Positions 33,874 to 37,401 of a stretch of DNA of 37,401 bases are shown piece after piece; the first letter of the stretch is position 1, and every line of letters starts with the position of its first letter. The translations under genes were made by a program, and so were the position numbers. The notes under the pieces are model-generated. The model was not told the DNA's origin. It saw nothing but the letters and a program-made list of their open reading frames with translations, and did not search any database. Source of the DNA: Sphingomonadaceae bacterium (GTDB lineage: Bacteria > Pseudomonadota > Alphaproteobacteria > Sphingomonadales > Sphingomonadaceae); assembly GCA_019239915.1 (NCBI GenBank), contig JAFAZF010000033.1:1-37401 (forward strand). The letters run 5' to 3'.

Positions 33874-35325
33874 CTACTCCGCCGCTTCCGCCTCGGGCGC
33901 TTCGAGCAGTTCCGGCGCGGACACGGTGCGCGCCAGCGCCTCCACCGGCGCCACCGTCTCGATCTCCCGATCGCCAGTATCGATGTTGAGATCGCGGAAC
34001 TTGCGGCCCGTCACCAGCGCGCGCGATTCGAGCGAGGTCGCGAACGCGTTGTAGCTACCCACCACGTTGTTGAGATCTCGGCCCATCTTGCGGACGTCGC
34101 CAGCGATCTTGGCGAGCCGCTCGTACATCTCCTTGCCGAGCGCGCCGATCTGCCGCGCCTCACGCGCCAGCGTCTCCTGGCGCCAGACACCTGCGACCGT
34201 CCGCGCCAGCGCGACGAGGTTGGTCGGCGCGGCAAGCAGGACGCGCCGCTCAAAGGCGTAGTCCCACAGCTTCGAATCGGCATCGGTCGCCGCCGAGAGG
34301 AAATGCTCGCCGGGCACGAACATGATCACGAATTCGGGCGCGTCCTCGAACTGGCTCCAATAGCTCTTCGCGGAGAGCGCGGTCACGTGCGCCTTCATCG
34401 CCGCCGCGTGCGTCTGCAGATGGCGCCCGCGTTCGCTCTCGTCGATCGCGGCATAGGCGTCCTGATAGGCGTTGAGCGACACCTTGGCGTCGATCACCAG
34501 GCTCTTGCCGCCGGGCACGCGGATCACCGCATCGGGCCGCAGCCGGGCGCCCTCGTCGGTCGCGACCGAGACCTCCATCGCGAAATCGGTGTGTTCGGAG
34601 AGTCCGCAGGTCTCGAGCACGTTGCGGAGCTGCTGCTCGCCCCAGCGCCCGCGCGCCTTGGGCGCGGCGCGCAGCGCATTGACCAGCCGCGCCGCCTCGC
34701 CGCGCACCGCCTCCTGCCCATCGCGCATCGCGCCGATCAGACCGGTAAGATTGCCATAGGCCTCGGTGCGCTCCTTCTCGACCTTGGCGACGCTGTCCTC
34801 ATAGCGCTTGAGCGTCGTTTCGACGGGCTGGAGCAACGCCTTCAGCCGCTCGCCCGACTTCTCGTCGGCTTGCGCGAAACGCTGGTCGGCACGCTCGAGG
34901 AACGCCTTCTGCGCTTCGCCGAGCAGCTTGGCACCGACTTCGCTGAACTGCGCCGACAGCGCGTCCTTGGCCTCCTTCAGCTCGGCAAGCCGCCCCTCGA
35001 ACGCCTTCTCGCGCTCGGCAGCGCCGCTTTGCGCCGCATCGAGCGCGCGCAACGCCGCGTCACGTTCCTTCGTCACCGCGTCGAGCGTCGTGCGCAGCAG
35101 CTCGGCGTTGGCGGCGCGTTCGTTCGCCGCCGCCGCCGCATTCTCCGCCGCCGACGCCCGCTCGGCGAGCCGCGCCCGTTCGGCGTCGCCGCCATCGGCG
35201 CGCGTGCGATGAAGATCGCGCTCGGCCTTGAGCGCAGCGCCGGTGCGGCCCGCGATCAACCAGCCGACCGCGAATCCCGCCGCGAGCGCGACTATCGCGA
35301 ACACCAGTGCCAGCCCTGCCGCCAC
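33874..35325 (-). CDS. rmuC: DNA recombination protein RmuC
   Basis: This 483-residue protein has an N-terminal membrane anchor (LALVFAIVALAAGFAVGWLI). A long coiled coil rich in Ala, Glu and Arg follows (about 35-190), then the conserved nuclease-like domain. Visible segments of that domain are APKARGRWGEQQLRNVLETC, SLVIDAKVSLNAYQDAYAAI and EFVIMFVPGEHFLSAATDAD, then LLAAPTNLVALARTVAGVWR. The start is GTG at 35325 with GGGAG six bases upstream. RmuC limits recombination at inverted repeats in E. coli and is thought to be a nuclease or adapter. It ends in an acidic tail (EAPEAEAAE). Confidence 0.95.
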   Translation of the reverse strand: MAAGLALVFAIVALAAGFAVGWLIAGRTGAALKAERDLHRTRADGGDAERARLAERASAAENAAAAANERAANAELLRTTLDAVTKERDAALRALDAAQSGAAEREKAFEGRLAELKEAKDALSAQFSEVGAKLLGEAQKAFLERADQRFAQADEKSGERLKALLQPVETTLKRYEDSVAKVEKERTEAYGNLTGLIGAMRDGQEAVRGEAARLVNALRAAPKARGRWGEQQLRNVLETCGLSEHTDFAMEVSVATDEGARLRPDAVIRVPGGKSLVIDAKVSLNAYQDAYAAIDESERGRHLQTHAAAMKAHVTALSAKSYWSQFEDAPEFVIMFVPGEHFLSAATDADSKLWDYAFERRVLLAAPTNLVALARTVAGVWRQETLAREARQIGALGKEMYERLAKIAGDVRKMGRDLNNVVGSYNAFATSLESRALVTGRKFRDLNIDTGDREIETVAPVEALARTVSAPELLEAPEAEAAE

Positions 35326-35450
35326 GCGACTCTCCCTCTTGAGAACGAAACGCGAACCTATCGCCGCGCTAGCTTGCGCTCAAGCCGAAAGCGGCGGAAC
35401 GTCGCCTCTCCGAGCCCGTTCATCGGAAAAATCGTGGAGCGGTGGGGCCC

Positions 35451-35840
35451 ATGTCCATTCGCAAGATGATCGCCGAGCATCCGTCAGTCGCCGGCCATGT
35501 CAACGAGCCGCTCGCCGCCGCTGCGCGGCATGCGATGTATTGCGCGGTGATCTGCACCTCCTGCGCCGACGCCTGCTCGGCCGAAGAGATGGACATGCGC
35601 CGCTGCATCCGGCTGTGCATGGATTGCGCGGACGTCTGCACCGCTACGATGAAGCTCGCCACCCGCCAGACCGACGACAACCACGCGCTCGTCACCGCGA
35701 TGCTGCAGCTCTGCATCCAGGCCTGCGAGACCTGCGCAGTCGAGTGCGAGAAGCACGACCATGCCCATTGCCGGCGCTGCGGCGAGATGTGCCGCGAACT
35801 CGCCGGCGATTGCGCCGAAGCGCTCGCCAGCCTGGGCTGA
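35451..35840 (+). CDS. Four-helix-bundle copper-binding-type protein (DUF326)
   Basis: This 129-residue protein carries 16 cysteines, mostly in CxxxC/CxxC spacing along helices: MYCAVICTSCADACSAEE, RRCIRLCMDCADVCTATM, LQLCIQACETCAVECEKH and HCRRCGEMCRELAGDC. This is the DUF326/Csp pattern, in which thiols inside a four-helix bundle store many Cu(I) ions. There is no signal peptide, so a cytosolic form is likely. ATG 35451 is preferred to GTG 35442 because GGAG at about 35436 is too close to the latter. No other copper gene is adjacent. Confidence 0.88.
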   Translation: MSIRKMIAEHPSVAGHVNEPLAAAARHAMYCAVICTSCADACSAEEMDMRRCIRLCMDCADVCTATMKLATRQTDDNHALVTAMLQLCIQACETCAVECEKHDHAHCRRCGEMCRELAGDCAEALASLG

Positions 35841-35867
35841 ACCTGAATCCCGCCGGAAAGGTCACAG

Positions 35868-35921
35868 GCGGAAGGTTCACGTCTCCGACCGCGAAATAGA
35901 CAGTGTATCGTGACCTTCCGC
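35868..35921. terminator. Stem-loop after the DUF326 gene
   Basis: GCGGAAGGT-T-CACG at 35868-35881 pairs with CGTG-ACCTTCCGC at 35909-35921: 13 base pairs with one bulged T, and a 27-base loop. A near copy of the left arm (GGAAAGGTCAC, 35855-35865) could pair with the same right arm instead. It may end transcription, or be an alternative-pairing element. No T-run follows. Confidence 0.4.
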
Positions 35922-35938
35922 GCAGCGCGCTCGGTCGG

Positions 35939-36029
35939 CCTAGCTTAGGGAGCGCTCCGAGCGCCGCAACCCACCCCCGGCCCCTCCCTTGCAGGGAGGG
36001 GGGATGAACGTCCGCTACTGGGGCGAAAG
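35939..36029. repeat. Longer solo copy of the DUF559-flanking repeat
   Basis: The core at 35964-36001 is identical to the right end of the DUF559 unit (38 bases, stem CCCCTCCCT / AGGGAGGGG, loop TGC). Similarity continues on both sides. Outside it, GAACG-CCG-ACTGGGGCG-AAGC matches at about 21 of 25 positions, and inside it CCTAGC and CTCCG precede the shared CCGCAACCC. It looks like one end of a second, now lost, DUF559 unit. Confidence 0.75.
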
Positions 36030-36047
36030 CGGCCAAGAGCTCGCGGC

Positions 36048-36386
36048 CTATTCCGGGCCTTGCGATTGCCGGATCGTCGCCGCGCGCAGCATTTCGGGGC
36101 TCATCAGGCGCACGTTCACGCCCATGCGATCATGCGCCGGGTCGACGCTGCTCCAGTGAGTCATGCAGCCGCAGGTGCGGCAGCGGTGGAAGGCGAGCTG
36201 GCGATCGCCCCAGACATAGGTGTCGCTGCCGCCCTCGCCGCCGAAGCGGACCTCGCCGGGCCGGTAATAGGCCCACAGCGCACCATAGCGGCGACAGATC
36301 GAGCAGAGGCACTCGTTGACGTCGGTGGGTGCGTGCGCGACTTCGAAGACCACCGCGCCGCAATGGCAGGAGGCGCGCACGCCCAT
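36048..36386 (-). CDS. GFA-family protein (glutathione-dependent formaldehyde-activating fold)
   Basis: This 112-residue zinc-binding protein of the GFA/CENP-V fold has CHCGAVVFEV at about 7-16 and ECLCSICRRYGALWAYYRPG at about 25-44. A third metal site, FHRCRTCGCMTHWS, is at about 66-79. These Cys groups match the two zinc sites of the family. Despite the name most members are not proven to act on formaldehyde, and the true substrate is unknown. It lies 12 bases after the def stop on the same strand, so it is probably read through from the def promoter. Confidence 0.9.
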   Translation of the reverse strand: MGVRASCHCGAVVFEVAHAPTDVNECLCSICRRYGALWAYYRPGEVRFGGEGGSDTYVWGDRQLAFHRCRTCGCMTHWSSVDPAHDRMGVNVRLMSPEMLRAATIRQSQGPE

Positions 36387-36398
36387 CCGCCAGCCGCT

Positions 36399-36956
36399 TC
36401 AGGCCGCCCGCTTCTGCCGCCGCGCCTTCTCGAGCTTCTTGAGCGCCATCTCGCGCTTCAGCCGCGAGAGGTGATCGATGAACAGCACGCCCTCGAGATG
36501 ATCCATCTCGTGCTGGAGGCAGGTCGCGAGCATGCCCTCTATCGGCTCGTCATGCGCCTGCCCATGCTCGTCGAGCCAGCGAGCGTGGATGCGTGCGGGG
36601 CGCTCGACCTCGGCATAATAGTCGGGAACCGACAGGCAGCCCTCGTTGTAGACCGAGTAATCCTCGCTCGGCTCGTAGAGCTCGGGATTGATAAAGACGC
36701 GCGGGTTGCGCACGGGCGCCTCGTTCGCGTCGTCCTCGGGCGCATCGGCGCCGTCCTCGCGCTCCTGCAGGTCGATCACCAGCACGCGCTTGGGCACGCC
36801 GATCTGGATCGCCGCGAGCCCGATGCCGGGCGCGTCGTACATAGTCTGGAACATGTCGTCGACAAGCTGCCGGATCTCCGGCGTCACCTTCTCGACAGGT
36901 TTGGACACCAGCCGCAACTGGGTATCCGGCAGGATGATGATATCTCTGAGGGCCAT
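36399..36956 (-). CDS. def: Peptide deformylase
   Basis: This 185-residue metalloenzyme removes the formyl group from the N-terminal Met of new proteins. The three hallmark motifs are present: GIGLAAIQIG (motif 1), EGCLSVPDYY with the metal-binding Cys (motif 2), and CLQHEMDHLEGVLFIDH with the HExxH metal ligands (motif 3). The start is ATG at 36956 (MALRDIIILPD), where homology begins; the frame is open 12 codons further but is unlike the family. An acidic insertion (EREDGADAPEDDANEAP) precedes VRNPRVFINP, as in other alphaproteobacterial type 1B deformylases. It lies divergent from the gene at 37127, across the CtrA-like boxes. Confidence 0.97.
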   Translation of the reverse strand: MALRDIIILPDTQLRLVSKPVEKVTPEIRQLVDDMFQTMYDAPGIGLAAIQIGVPKRVLVIDLQEREDGADAPEDDANEAPVRNPRVFINPELYEPSEDYSVYNEGCLSVPDYYAEVERPARIHARWLDEHGQAHDEPIEGMLATCLQHEMDHLEGVLFIDHLSRLKREMALKKLEKARRQKRAA

Positions 36957-37008
36957 GGCCGGCGATTTAAGCGTGGGAACAGATGCGGTCAATGTTGAGG
37001 TTGCGCGC

Positions 37009-37073
37009 TTAAGACTTCGCTAACCAAGTTTCTTAAGGGCTCGTTAACCATCAATCTTTACCCGCTGTTAACC
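37009..37073. promoter_or_regulatory. Three CtrA-like binding boxes at an exact 24-bp period
   Basis: The boxes are TTAA-N7-CTAACC at 37009-37025, TTAA-N7-TTAACC at 37033-37049 and TTTA-N7-TTAACC at 37057-37073. The published CtrA consensus is TTAA-N7-TTAAC, with the half motif TTAACCAT; the middle box is perfect and the outer two each have one mismatch. The second and third boxes also complete TTAACCAT. Starts are exactly 24 bp apart. They lie between the divergent def and 37127 genes, so CtrA-type control of one or both is likely. Binding itself is inferred. Confidence 0.7.
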
Positions 37074-37126
37074 ATAAATGTTCCCTCTTCGTTCGCGATA
37101 TCAGGCGAATCGGCTAGAGATGGGGC

Positions 37127-37401
37127 ATGAGCCCTGTCAATCAGCCCATGTATCAGCTCACGAACCAGATCGTCTTCACGATCGGCAGCCTGCCGATTCG
37201 GACGATCGATGTCCTGATCGGCTTCGGCGTGCTGGTGCTGCTGCTCCTGCTAGCCATCGCGATCGCCGTGGCTCGCTCCAGCCGGCGCGGCGCCGAGCTC
37301 GCAATGACGCAGGCGATGCGCGCTGACGAGCTGGAGCAGCGCCTACGTGAGATCATGCGCCTGCAGAGCGAGACCTCCGGCCGCGCCGACGCGATGGCGC
37401 A
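37127..37401 (+). CDS. Membrane-anchored coiled-coil protein, N-terminal part (possibly a second RmuC-type protein)
   Basis: The gene runs off the window. From ATG 37127 about 91 codons are open. After a short polar N-terminus (MSPVNQPMYQL; ATG 37148 is an alternative start) comes a hydrophobic anchor around residues 28-50 (GFGVLVLLLLLAIAIAVA). Next is a basic SRR stop-transfer and a heptad-rich region (MRADELEQRLREIMRLQSET). This layout, anchor plus coiled coil, is that of RmuC proteins, and RmuC genes are often beside def in sphingomonads as I recall, but the conserved domain is outside the window. Another RmuC is present at 33874. Control by the CtrA-like boxes just upstream is likely. Confidence 0.6.
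   Translation, partial: MSPVNQPMYQLTNQIVFTIGSLPIRTIDVLIGFGVLVLLLLLAIAIAVARSSRRGAELAMTQAMRADELEQRLREIMRLQSETSGRADAMA

Overview
The window reads as a piece of a high-GC alphaproteobacterial chromosome, most likely Sphingomonadaceae (Sphingomonas-like). The signs are the gene order chvI-chvG-hprK-rapZ-EIIA-HPr beside pckA, CtrA-type binding sites between def and a second divergent gene, TrmFO-type tRNA methylation, and palindromic C/G-rich repeats of a kind common in that group. The identification rests on gene families and order, not on rRNA, which is absent. I see no tRNA, rRNA, CRISPR array, prophage or classical transposase.

Region 1 (1-10775) is catabolic and accessory. A minus-strand operon holds two MaoC/FAS1-like dehydratase subunits (the second cut by the window edge) and two CaiB/BaiF CoA-transferases, with a divergent TetR regulator: an acyl-CoA degradation module. 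A remnant of a LuxR helix-turn-helix gene and two very small ORFs follow. Then come an nnrD/histidine-phosphatase pair, a cytochrome P450, a divergent APC permease, and a quinone oxidoreductase gene broken by a one-base frameshift.

Region 2 (10939-18334) is a run of oxidoreductases: two luciferase-like (LLM) flavin enzymes, an Old Yellow Enzyme, and a translationally coupled DUF885 - MFS(GPH) - SDR operon. Substrates cannot be read from sequence.

Region 3 (18433-27328) is largely housekeeping: trmFO, a TPR lipoprotein-like/secreted protein, an RsmB-type rRNA methyltransferase, guaB, an M28 peptidase, a CitE-like lyase, a Ser/Gly-rich secreted protein, and pckA with a TTG start.

Region 4 (27516-31901) is the ChvI-ChvG two-component system followed by hprK, rapZ, a mannose-type EIIA and HPr, tightly packed. 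No enzyme I gene lies in the window. This is a regulatory PTS rather than a sugar-uptake PTS, coupling envelope/carbon signals to control.

Region 5 (31902-37401) contains a DUF559 nuclease-like gene lying exactly between two inverted copies of a palindromic repeat. The same repeat occurs as an empty inverted pair at 24283-24383 and as a longer solo copy at 35939-36029. This REPIN-like arrangement with a DUF559 gene where a RAYT would be expected is the best candidate for an undescribed system. After it come a SpoU-type RNA methyltransferase, a small lipoprotein, rmuC, a Cys-rich DUF326 copper-binding-type protein, a GFA-family protein and def. Between def and the last, truncated gene are three CtrA-like boxes spaced exactly 24 bp apart.
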